Positions 1 through 7,315 of a stretch of 64,000 nt of DNA are shown here, one piece after another (positions within the stretch are counted from its first letter, which is position 1; each line of letters opens with the position of its first letter). The stretch covers positions 19,934-83,933 of the forward strand of contig SUVV01000010.1 of assembly GCA_015061805.1 (NCBI GenBank), written 5' to 3'. A program made the translations under genes and the position numbers. This DNA is from Lentisphaerota bacterium. GTDB lineage: Bacteria > Verrucomicrobiota > Lentisphaeria > Victivallales > Victivallaceae. Under the pieces are notes generated by a model, which ran no database searches, was not told where the DNA came from, and worked only from the letters and a program-made list of their open reading frames with translations.

Positions 1-252
1 TTCCAAATTGAAAAACGCGAGATAGGGCATGCCGTGGTTGAATGCGGAGGTGAAATCGACCTTCCACATCAGCTGCAGCTGGGAGGTATTCATATTGCAA
101 TACCAGAAGCCATGGATATCCACCATCGGTATCGCCATGGTGATAACCGTTTTACCGGCTTCCGGGGTTATGCTGAAAGTATTGACGACTCCATTGAAAG
201 CATCATAGTTGGTGTCAACCTTGCCGGAAAGTACATTTACATCTATTTTCAT
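1..252 (-). CDS. Hypothetical protein, N-terminal part only
   Basis: The reading frame starts at ATG 252-250 and runs off the left edge, so only about 84 residues are visible, beginning MKIDVNVLSGKVDTNYDAF. Its start overlaps the TGA of the upstream isomerase gene as ATGA, which implies translational coupling and one transcript. No signal peptide is seen. The segment has alternating hydrophobic and polar residues and aromatic-rich stretches (HGFWYCN), as in beta-sandwich domains of carbohydrate-active enzymes, but I do not recognise the family. A role in sugar metabolism is inferred only from the neighbour. Confidence 0.7.
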   Translation of the reverse strand, partial: MKIDVNVLSGKVDTNYDAFNGVVNTFSITPEAGKTVITMAIPMVDIHGFWYCNMNTSQLQLMWKVDFTSAFNHGMPYLAFFNLE

Positions 253-1061
253 AACAGTTTCCTCATCGCTGAATAGTTTTCTTCGATCGCCGCCAGACAT
301 TCCGGGGCTTCGGCATTGGCGCGGCCGGTTTCGTAGTTAAAGGGACCGGTGTAACCGATTTCGTCCAGCGCTTCCAGCATCGCCTTGAAGTCGATCACGC
401 CCCGGAACGGCATCCAGTGTTTTTCATCCACGCCGTCATAGTCGCAGATGTGGAGGGTGAAAAGTTTACTGCCCAGCGCCCGGATGATCGCCGGAATCTC
501 CGGATACTGATCCATGATATGATTCACATCCAGGCAGACACCGAAGCGGTCACTCATACCGTCGAGCATTTTCTCCATATCATCAAGGGTGTTGCCCATG
601 CAGAGCCGGGGGAGGAATTCGAGAGCGATCTTCATATTGTTGAGTTTGAGTTCGCCTTCGATCTCGAGCATGCTTTTGCGAAGTTGAGCAATGTAGACAT
701 CCCGTTTGCTCTGATCGATCGGCTCGGTACTGGGATGGATTATAAGCAGTTCGGAATTGAGCCGCGATGCTTCGTGGATATGGGTACGCAAGCGGCTCAT
801 GGCACGCAGGCGTACTGTTTCATCCGGATCGGCAATATCATCGACCTTTTTGAACGGGACATGATAAGAGATCACCCGTTTCCCGGTGCGCTGGATCATT
901 TTGATAAATTCGGTACGGATCTCTCCGTCATAGTCAGTCCAGAAACACCATGGACTCCATTCAAAGGTGGATACGGTGGATTTTTCCAGAAGTTCAATGA
1001 TTTCATAATCCATGACGCCGGTGATGGCATCGATGGAAACGCCGAGTCCAAGATCGAACAT
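249..1061 (-). CDS. Sugar phosphate isomerase/epimerase (AP-endonuclease-2-like TIM barrel)
   Basis: A 270-residue protein of the xylose-isomerase-like TIM-barrel family, which interconverts ketoses or epimerises small sugars or inositols with a divalent metal. Barrel-strand motifs are in order: DLGLGVSIDAI at the N-terminus, SYHVPF near residue 65, LLIIHPS near 105, ALEFLPR near 147, CLDVNH near 177, TLHICDYDG near 203 and a C-terminal FNYE. The Glu, Asp-His, His and Glu positions fit the usual metal ligands. There is no signal peptide, so it is cytoplasmic. Its TGA overlaps the next gene. It is transcribed away from the LacI gene, separated by 179 bp, and could be controlled from the same intergenic region. 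Family is clear; substrate is unknown. Confidence 0.85.
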   Translation of the reverse strand: MFDLGLGVSIDAITGVMDYEIIELLEKSTVSTFEWSPWCFWTDYDGEIRTEFIKMIQRTGKRVISYHVPFKKVDDIADPDETVRLRAMSRLRTHIHEASRLNSELLIIHPSTEPIDQSKRDVYIAQLRKSMLEIEGELKLNNMKIALEFLPRLCMGNTLDDMEKMLDGMSDRFGVCLDVNHIMDQYPEIPAIIRALGSKLFTLHICDYDGVDEKHWMPFRGVIDFKAMLEALDEIGYTGPFNYETGRANAEAPECLAAIEENYSAMRKLL

Positions 1062-1164
1062 AATTACTCCCTTTCAGTAAAAACTGGTCTGTTTATAATT
1101 TAATGCCGGATCCACTCCATATCAAACGACAGAAAAAAATATTCAAAAAAATTTTTTGGTTATA

Positions 1165-1193
1165 TTGACATCCGGCAATTACGGATGTATCTT
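1165..1193 (+). promoter_or_regulatory. Promoter of the lacI-pseudopilin operon
   Basis: TTGACA at 1165-1170, 17 bp, TATCTT at 1188-1193, a near-consensus housekeeping promoter. The predicted transcript start near 1200 falls just before a perfect palindrome (1205-1220), so a repressor bound there would block initiation. Confidence 0.7.
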
Positions 1194-1204
1194 ATCGTTA
1201 GAGC

Positions 1205-1220
1205 GGTTGCGCGCGCAACC
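1205..1220 (+). promoter_or_regulatory. Probable LacI-family operator
   Basis: A perfect 16-bp palindrome, GGTTGCGCGCGCAACC, with the central CpG usual for LacI-family sites. It lies between the promoter and the start codon of the adjacent LacI-type gene, which suggests autoregulation. Binding is inferred, not shown. Confidence 0.65.
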
Positions 1221-1240
1221 AAACGATACAGGAAAAAGTT

Positions 1241-2341
1241 ATGCCGATAACAACCAAAGATATAGCAGAGATGGTCGGGGTTTCCCGGCAGGCGGTCTCG
1301 GCGGTATTGAATGGACACCCGGAGAAAGTTTCTCCGGAAAAACGCCGCAAAATATTTCATATTGCAAAAAATACTCAATACCGTCCCAACGCTGCTGCAT
1401 TGAAATTGTCCGGACACGCTACCAGGAAGTTTGTCATAATCGATACCGGCTTGTTCCCGCCGGTGAAACTTTCAGTTTTGGAACAACTTACCCAGATTTT
1501 ATCAGAAAACAGCATTGATATCCGTCTGACTCCTCCGGGAGATAAGGGCTGTAAGATAAGAGCACTTTATGATGCGGCGGCTGAAGGAGCATCGGCGGCA
1601 GTAACTGATTTGAAAACCGAACTCTTTGATGCAAAAAATTTCCCGGTACCGCTGATCGTCATGGGTAACTGCAGTGAACCGTGCGATATAAGTTTCGACT
1701 ATGAAAATGCCGTGCGCCGGGTGATCAAACATCTGCAGCAGAAACACGGTCACCGTAAATTTGCCTTGATTTCAGCTGGCAAAGATGCGGTAAGCTGCGG
1801 CAAGGAACTTTACCGCAGTTTTGAAAAAGTCCTGCCGGAGTACGGTCAGGAATTCACTCCTGAATATTACATTCCGGTACACCGTCAGGAAAATCCCTCT
1901 GATTATGCGGCAATGCTTTTCAAAGAGCGCGGCGTCACCGCCTTTTTGTGTGAAAATGATGCTGTTGCCGCCCGCTTGATCGTCGATTTGAAATTGCGCA
2001 ATATCCGGGTTCCGGAAGATGTCGCTGTAATCGGTAATGGATGCTCTTATGTGACTGAATTAACGCCGGTACCGTTGACTTCGATCTATCTGCCGGCGAG
2101 AAAATATGCTGAAATTCTTGCAGAGATCGTGCTTGAACGGATTTCCGGAAATATTCCGGCAGTCTCTGCTCCCCCCCGGCTGGTGCCGACCGGACTTTTC
2201 ATCGGCGGCAGCTGCGGCTGTCCTCCGGCGGAATTGCCGCAGCTCTACTGGGAAGCCATCCCTCATTCGCTGGGAGATCAGGAGCAGGAAATTCACAAAT
2301 CGCCCCGCTTTGAACAATTTATGGAACATATAAATTTCTAA
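1241..2341 (+). CDS. LacI-family transcriptional regulator
   Basis: A 366-residue sugar-responsive DNA-binding protein. Residues 4-24 form the LacI helix-turn-helix ([20 protein letters not shown]), followed by the hinge-helix region (RPNAAALKL) and a periplasmic-binding-protein-like effector domain to about residue 320, with [13 protein letters not shown] and [10 protein letters not shown] typical of late strands. The C-terminal tail contains a GGSCGCP segment and a short hydrophilic extension. The ATG at 1241 follows GGAAAAAG. It heads a co-directional cluster with a pseudopilin (22 bp downstream), a heparinase-like lyase and a TIM-barrel hydrolase, so it probably represses that cluster until the cognate sugar is present. 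The effector is unknown. Confidence 0.92.
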   Translation: MPITTKDIAEMVGVSRQAVSAVLNGHPEKVSPEKRRKIFHIAKNTQYRPNAAALKLSGHATRKFVIIDTGLFPPVKLSVLEQLTQILSENSIDIRLTPPGDKGCKIRALYDAAAEGASAAVTDLKTELFDAKNFPVPLIVMGNCSEPCDISFDYENAVRRVIKHLQQKHGHRKFALISAGKDAVSCGKELYRSFEKVLPEYGQEFTPEYYIPVHRQENPSDYAAMLFKERGVTAFLCENDAVAARLIVDLKLRNIRVPEDVAVIGNGCSYVTELTPVPLTSIYLPARKYAEILAEIVLERISGNIPAVSAPPRLVPTGLFIGGSCGCPPAELPQLYWEAIPHSLGDQEQEIHKSPRFEQFMEHINF

Positions 2342-2363
2342 TCCACATACAGGAGAAAAAATT

Positions 2364-3275
2364 ATGAAAAATCACAAATCATCAACCATTATCGAACTGC
2401 TGGTGGATACTGTTATCTCATCAATGTGTATTTTCAAATGCGGCGACAAACTGGAGCCGCAAAATACTCCGCTTTTCTTGAAAAAGGGTGAGGGTTTGGG
2501 AGAGGGGAAAAACCTCTTTTCCCGTGAAAAGAAGTTTTTCCCCTCTCCCATAAAGCCTTTCACTTTAATCGAATTGCTGGTAGTGATTGCTATCATAGCA
2601 ATATTGGCAGCAATACTGCTGCCCGCTCTGCAGAGCGCCCGTGAACGCGGACGCGGAGCCAGTTGCATCAACAATCTCAAACAGCTCGGTATGTCGTTCC
2701 AATCCTACAGCAACGAATATGACGGTTGGGCACCCAGTCCCTTCAACCAGAGCAAGGTTCCGAATTACATCTGGTTGAACGCGCTTTACCGTACCGGTCA
2801 CATTCCGGCAAAATTGTGGACACTTACTCATCCCAAAGAAAATTACGATCTCAACAAAGTTGCAGAAGCTGACCGCAAGACCACTCAAGTCCTCGCCTGT
2901 CCCTCGGCTCAATGGGAAAATATGCAGTTGCGCGGCTGGGCAAGCGGTGATCCCTCCAACTGTCAGAGTGACTACGGTGTAAATGATTATATGGGCGGTA
3001 TTGAGGATGATAATATCAAACTCATGCGTAATGGCGGTTTTGCCATTAAAAGGGTGAAGAATCCTTCCCGGATCATCATGCTCACCGGTGCCAGAAACTT
3101 TGTTATCACCTCCAAAAACTGGTACAGTAATGATGCTTCGACCTATACTATCCAGTTCCGTCATAACAAGAGCACCAATATCTGTGCAGTTGACGGCAGC
3201 GTGACCCCCTTTACTTACACCCAATCTCTCAACTTCAAAAAGAATGAAAATCTGCTCGGCGGTTACTTCAAATAA
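2364..3275 (+). CDS. Type II secretion-like pseudopilin (prepilin N-terminal methylation domain) with repeat-encoded leader
   Basis: A 303-residue protein of the large Lentisphaerota/Planctomycete pseudopilin family. The prepilin motif [17 protein letters not shown] begins at residue 65, followed by the conserved [10 protein letters not shown] and a C-terminal domain ending near a DGSV motif. Prepilin peptidase would cut before Phe66, although residue -1 is Pro rather than Gly. The leader is abnormally long: residues 1-21 are a degenerate prepilin start ([10 protein letters not shown]), and residues about 26-64 are translated from dispersed repeat copy A. The start is supported by GGAG ahead of ATG 2364. 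The gene is 14 bp from the downstream lyase start. It is likely membrane-anchored and surface- or periplasm-directed; its role with the CAZymes is unknown. Confidence 0.85.
   Translation: MKNHKSSTIIELLVDTVISSMCIFKCGDKLEPQNTPLFLKKGEGLGEGKNLFSREKKFFPSPIKPFTLIELLVVIAIIAILAAILLPALQSARERGRGASCINNLKQLGMSFQSYSNEYDGWAPSPFNQSKVPNYIWLNALYRTGHIPAKLWTLTHPKENYDLNKVAEADRKTTQVLACPSAQWENMQLRGWASGDPSNCQSDYGVNDYMGGIEDDNIKLMRNGGFAIKRVKNPSRIIMLTGARNFVITSKNWYSNDASTYTIQFRHNKSTNICAVDGSVTPFTYTQSLNFKKNENLLGGYFK
2439..2550 (+). repeat. Dispersed hairpin repeat, copy A (inside pseudopilin gene)
   Basis: Module 1 is a 6-bp stem TGCGGC/GCCGCA (2439-2444 / 2456-2461) with an 11-nt loop GACAAACTGGA. A purine-rich linker follows. 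Module 2 is a 54-nt palindrome at 2497-2550 with a 17-bp outer stem, one mismatch and a 6-bp inner stem. The whole copy is open in the pseudopilin frame and ends 16 bp before the prepilin Phe codon. Module 2 is identical over 54 nt to that of copy F. Confidence 0.9.
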
Positions 3276-3289
3276 GGATGATTTTTACA

Positions 3290-5056
3290 ATGAAACACTG
3301 GACTCCCGTCCCTCCGGTTGCCGACCGGGAATTCTGGGATCGCATTGCCGCAACGGTTTACGGCGGATTGATTCAGGCTGATGCTGAAAACATTCTGACT
3401 CTGCCGATGCCCAATCCATCCGAAGAACTTTATCGGCAGAGTTTTGTCACCCGCGACCGGGCAACCTATGAAACTCAAATCCTCGCCCTGATTCAGCAGA
3501 GCCGGAGTTTGGCGATTGCCATTCTCTGCAGCCGGAAACCGGAATTTATCGAACGGTTTTCCGCCAATCTGGATATGTTCTCCGGGATGAAAAGCTGGCT
3601 GCTGCCCGCCCATGACCGCCATCCCCACGTCACCATTGCCCAGGCCAATATCAATCAGCTCATGATCACCAACGATCTGGTTTCGCTGGATATTGCCGCC
3701 GGACTTTCCATCGCGGTCAACGCGTCGGAATCTCTGCTTGATGCACAAGTCGTTTCAAGATTCCGCGCCGCAGTTGCCAAACGGGTTCTGGAACCGATCA
3801 CCCTCATCGCCCGCAACCGCCGTCCATACAACTACTGGATGATTCTGAAGCACAACTGGAATGCGGTTTGCTACTGCAATACCATCCTCACCTTTTTAGC
3901 CGCTGACATTCCGGACGATGAACGCAAACTGGTGATCGATTTTGCTCTTGACCACATCAAATACTTCCTGACCGGCTTCAATGATGACGGCTACTGTCAG
4001 GAGGGCCCCGGCTACTTCGGCTACGGCTTCGGCCACTTCACCTACTTGTCCTGGGCGCTCTATGAAGCAAGCGGCCACACCCTTAATCTCTTTGACAATG
4101 AACGGGTGAAACAGATTTCCGCTTTCCCTGAAAAGATGATGTTGAGCGAAACTCAACTGCCGCTTTTCTGTGACTGCCATCCCCGGGTTTTCATCCGGAG
4201 AGACCTCATGGAGATCCGGGATTACCTCACCGGTAAGATTTCAGGTGTCGATTTTCTGCCGCCCAAAATGAAAGAAAGCGGGCGTCCGCAGGATCTTACC
4301 TTGAGCCAGCAGCTTATGTTGATCGCTTTCAGCAAGGGAGAAAATCTGCGGAATATCACTCTCAATGCTTTTGATGCTTTCCCGCAGACCGGTGTTTTCG
4401 TCTGGCGTGAAAAGGATCTGTCGTTTTGCATCAAGGGAGGACACAACCGGGAATTTCACAACCACAACGATGTCGGCAGTTATGTCATGGTCTATAAGGA
4501 TGTGCCGCTGCTGCTCGATCCCGGTCAGCCCCGCTACAACATGGACAGTTTCCACAGCGGAAAGAGTTTCCAGAATAAACTGCGTTCCAGTTACGGACAC
4601 CCGGTGCCGGTCTGCAATGACGCTCTGCAGCTTTCCGGTTTTGAATCCAAAGGCGTGGTGCAGGAATATTCAGAAAACGGTGTCACCTTTGATATCACCG
4701 CTCCCTACCGCAAAACTGCGGTCAGAAAATTGGTGCGTAAAGTTGATTTCAACCGGCAGGATCTTCAGATCACCATCACCGATCAGGCGGAATTTTCAGA
4801 AGCATCAACTTTTGCGGTGCCGCTGATAACTTTCGGCAAATGGGAGGTGTGTGCTCCGGGAATGCTCCGGATATTCCGGGATGGCGAATGGGAATTTTTC
4901 TGCCGCATCGAAGCTTCTTCGGAATATGAAATCAGCGACGAACTTATCGACGATGATATTCTTTTCAATGAACCGGTACGCCGGATACTTTTCACTTTCA
5001 AAGATAAAGCCCAAAATTTCAAAATATCAACAACCTTTATCATGGAGAAAAAATGA
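3290..5056 (+). CDS. Heparinase II/III-like polysaccharide lyase
   Basis: A 588-residue protein with the two-part layout of heparinase II/III-type lyases: an alpha/alpha toroid (about residues 80-320, aromatic-rich, e.g. NYWMILKHNWN) and a C-terminal beta-sandwich domain that opens with the family motif HNHNDVGSYVMVYKD...LLLDPG near residue 390. Such enzymes cleave uronic-acid-containing glycans by beta-elimination. No signal peptide is seen, so it would act on imported oligosaccharides unless exported another way. ATG 3290 is preferred because AAGGA lies 11 nt upstream; ATG 3278 in the same frame sits directly against that sequence. Its stop overlaps the next gene as ATGA. Exact substrate unknown. 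Confidence 0.75.
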   Translation: MKHWTPVPPVADREFWDRIAATVYGGLIQADAENILTLPMPNPSEELYRQSFVTRDRATYETQILALIQQSRSLAIAILCSRKPEFIERFSANLDMFSGMKSWLLPAHDRHPHVTIAQANINQLMITNDLVSLDIAAGLSIAVNASESLLDAQVVSRFRAAVAKRVLEPITLIARNRRPYNYWMILKHNWNAVCYCNTILTFLAADIPDDERKLVIDFALDHIKYFLTGFNDDGYCQEGPGYFGYGFGHFTYLSWALYEASGHTLNLFDNERVKQISAFPEKMMLSETQLPLFCDCHPRVFIRRDLMEIRDYLTGKISGVDFLPPKMKESGRPQDLTLSQQLMLIAFSKGENLRNITLNAFDAFPQTGVFVWREKDLSFCIKGGHNREFHNHNDVGSYVMVYKDVPLLLDPGQPRYNMDSFHSGKSFQNKLRSSYGHPVPVCNDALQLSGFESKGVVQEYSENGVTFDITAPYRKTAVRKLVRKVDFNRQDLQITITDQAEFSEASTFAVPLITFGKWEVCAPGMLRIFRDGEWEFFCRIEASSEYEISDELIDDDILFNEPVRRILFTFKDKAQNFKISTTFIMEKK

Positions 5057-6837
5057 TGAAAAAACTTTTGTTCGCATTTACAGCACTCGCCGGAGTTGCC
5101 GCATTCGCCGGTAATGTGGTATTCCAGCTGGATAAAAACTTTACCATGACCGGTAAAGTCAATGACCGCTATATCACCAAACGCTTCAAGGAATTCCCCG
5201 CCGAACCCAACACCTGGTACCGGGCAAGCGCCGAAATCCGCTGTGCCATGGAACCAAGCGACGGCAGACTGCGTTTCCGCGTCCGCAACGTCGCCAAAGA
5301 CGGCAAGAGTATCGTCTATGCCAACCCGGCGATATTGAAACCGGTCAAACTGGACTACACGCTCCACAGTGATATCTTCATGACCAAACCGAATTGCGCC
5401 AGACTGCAGGTCTACTTCATCCTTGACCGGATCAACGGTACTGCTGATATCCGCAATGTCAAAGTCGAAAAGATTTCCGCAGAAGAAGTGGAAAAAATCC
5501 TCGCTTCCAAACGGGTCGAACCCGCCTTTTTCTCACCGGCAACTCTGATTTACTCCGGCGAACGTTCTCTCTTCTGGGGATACCGGGTCAGCGCCGCCTT
5601 TGTCGATCCGAAACTGATCCCCGCCGCCATCACCTTTTCCGTCCCGGCACTCAAAATCAATTCCACCGCCAAGGTCAAGGTCAATGAACACGTGAAAGTC
5701 TGGGCGCGCATCCCACGTCCTGCCAAAGCCGGCAAATATCCCGTGGTCATGAAAGCCCTGGACAAAGACGGCAAAGTCCTGCTGGAAAATAAATCCACCC
5801 TCACCGTCATCGACCGTCCCGCTTATCATAAGAATTTCCCGGCAAAAACGGTCGCCATCGATGCCGATGGCAACGTGCTGGTCAACGGCAAACCGACTCT
5901 GATCATCGGCATCTATCACGCTCACAACGCTGCCGGTGCCAGGAATATCGCTGCCGCCGGTATCAATACCGCCCAGACCTGGGCCCCCAATCCGGCTTCC
6001 TACAAAAAAGTCCTCGATATCATGGCGGCAAATAAGATCTATGCCAACTGTGTTCTGAAAAATATCAGAGGCGAAAAACTCGCCACTCTCTACAACGCGA
6101 TCCACAATCATCCCGCCGTTTTCTCCTGGGATATCGTCGATGAACCGGCTATCCGCAATATCACCCCGGAAAAAATCATGCCCTGCGTCAATCAGCTTCG
6201 CAGTTACAAAAGCGGTAAACCGCTGCGTATCAGTTTCTCTGACTCCACCGTAGTCAAAAAATATCAGAAGTGCTACGATATGCCCGCCGTTCACAAATAT
6301 GTCCTGCCCTTCGACGGCATCGCCGCCCAGAGCAAGGTCGTCCGCGCCGTGGTCAACAATATCGCCCCCGGACAATCTCCCCAGATCACCCTGCAAAGCT
6401 GGGTCCACTGGTATGACGAAACCCAGCGACCGCAGAGCGCTGCCCAGACCCGCAGTATCGCCTACATCTCTCTGATCAACGGTGCCAAAGGTCTGTGGTG
6501 GTATGACTTCCCGGTTGCCTACAAAATCCCGCACCTCTGGGATACGATCAAACAGCTCAACGCTGAACTTCTGGATCTGGAAGATGTCATTCTCGGTAAA
6601 CGTACCGTCGTGAAATGCACTCCCGCTACCGTTGAAGCCGCCGTTTTCTCCAATGGTAAACGCACCATCGTCATCGCCGTCAATACCGCCAAACAGGCAG
6701 TCAAAGCCACAATCAACGGTATCCCCGGAAACAATCTGACTGAACTCTATGCCGACGGCGCCCAAGCCGCAGTCCGCAATAACTCATCCATATTCGAAAT
6801 CCCCGCCGAAACCACCCGGATTTTCGAGGTAAAGTAA
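5053..6837 (+). CDS. Exported TIM-barrel glycoside hydrolase-like protein (clan GH-A type)
   Basis: A 594-residue protein. Residues 1-19 form a signal peptide (MMKKLLFAFTALAGVAAFAG). Residues about 20-250 form beta-sandwich domains, followed by the GH2/GH5-like transition DADGNVLVNGKPTLIIGIYHAHN and a TIM barrel. SWDIVDEPA near residue 370 carries the candidate acid/base Glu; GLWWYDFPV near 485 resembles a late barrel strand. A C-terminal beta domain closes the protein. ATG 5053 overlaps the upstream TGA (ATGA) with GGAG five bases before it, so it is coupled to the lyase gene. It is the last gene of the LacI cluster. The family assignment within clan GH-A is not resolved. Confidence 0.7.
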   Translation: MMKKLLFAFTALAGVAAFAGNVVFQLDKNFTMTGKVNDRYITKRFKEFPAEPNTWYRASAEIRCAMEPSDGRLRFRVRNVAKDGKSIVYANPAILKPVKLDYTLHSDIFMTKPNCARLQVYFILDRINGTADIRNVKVEKISAEEVEKILASKRVEPAFFSPATLIYSGERSLFWGYRVSAAFVDPKLIPAAITFSVPALKINSTAKVKVNEHVKVWARIPRPAKAGKYPVVMKALDKDGKVLLENKSTLTVIDRPAYHKNFPAKTVAIDADGNVLVNGKPTLIIGIYHAHNAAGARNIAAAGINTAQTWAPNPASYKKVLDIMAANKIYANCVLKNIRGEKLATLYNAIHNHPAVFSWDIVDEPAIRNITPEKIMPCVNQLRSYKSGKPLRISFSDSTVVKKYQKCYDMPAVHKYVLPFDGIAAQSKVVRAVVNNIAPGQSPQITLQSWVHWYDETQRPQSAAQTRSIAYISLINGAKGLWWYDFPVAYKIPHLWDTIKQLNAELLDLEDVILGKRTVVKCTPATVEAAVFSNGKRTIVIAVNTAKQAVKATINGIPGNNLTELYADGAQAAVRNNSSIFEIPAETTRIFEVK

Positions 6838-6862
6838 TCTTTACCCGATAAGGGGAATGCAT

Positions 6863-7048
6863 TGTGGGGGAAGGGAAAAACTTTTTTTCCCGGGAAAAAA
6901 AGTTTTTCCCTTCCCCCACACCCCCATCCCTTTTCAAAAAAAGCGGGGTATGTTTGCTCCCGTTGGTCGCAAACAGGAGATATAAAATCATCATATCCTT
7001 ACTCGCGTAAGCAAGCGCTTCATGTTTGCCACTGGCAAACACTTCACT
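6863..7048 (-). repeat. Dispersed hairpin repeat, copy B
   Basis: Read on the minus strand it shows, in order: two array hairpins with TGAAG linkers (TGTTTGCC/GGCAAACA at 7041-7023; CTTGC/GCGAG at 7015-7002, held by a G-U pair in RNA); a conserved AAGGATATGATG spacer; stem GTTTGC/GCAAAC with loop GACCAACGGGA (6974-6952); a purine-rich linker; and a terminal palindrome 6920-6863 that is a perfect 29+29 dyad with no loop. The palindrome end lies 25 bp after the stop of the plus-strand hydrolase. Confidence 0.9.
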
Positions 7049-7069
7049 TTGACTTTTTAAAAACTTGAA

Positions 7070-7108
7070 CGGCATTTATCTATTTGCAAAGCAAATAGAT
7101 AAATGCCG
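7070..7108. repeat. 18-bp perfect stem with 3-nt loop
   Basis: Arms 7070-7087 and 7091-7108 are perfectly complementary around AAA. It sits between repeat copies B and C and probably belongs to copy C, replacing its stem-loop module. Confidence 0.85.
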
Positions 7109-7189
7109 GGAAAAGGTTTGGAAAAAAGGGGTGGAGTTTGAGGAGGGGAAAAAGGACCTTTCCTCAAAAGGTCTTTTTCCCCTCCTCAA
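7109..7189 (+). repeat. Dispersed hairpin repeat, copy C (terminal module)
   Basis: A GGAAAAAAGGGGTGG linker is followed by a palindrome at 7138-7189. Its outer arm, TTGAGGAGGGGAAAAA, is fully complementary to its partner although the sequence differs from the other copies. It points toward the 3' end of pnp, 126 bp away. Confidence 0.75.
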
Positions 7190-7315
7190 GTACCGACCCT
7201 TATTGAGAACAGAGCCAATAAAAAAGGCTGTTGCTCACCTTTTTTTGAGGTTTTGCAACAACCATTTCTATTATTACGGCAGCAGAACTGCCGCCGGAGA
7301 AAGAGTCATGAAAAC
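7190..7315. other. Intergenic remainder of the 6838-7315 gap
   Basis: The 478-bp space between two convergent genes is almost entirely repeat copies B and C. What remains here holds an imperfect stem (GTTGC 7230-7234 / GCAAC 7255-7259) and the pnp-proximal hairpin at 7277-7293. No coding sequence is supported. Confidence 0.6.
7277..7293 (-). terminator. Possible pnp 3' hairpin
   Basis: CGGCAG/CTGCCG stem with loop CAGAA, 22 bp beyond the pnp stop. There is no clear T-run after it (TAATAATAG), so it may stabilise the transcript end rather than terminate it. Confidence 0.35.

Noticed and set aside
6863..7189. Ordinary rho-independent terminators in place of repeats
   Set aside because: The stems carry A- and T-runs, but the modules share order and sequence with five other loci, including two inside genes, so a repeat family is the better description; a terminator role is not excluded.
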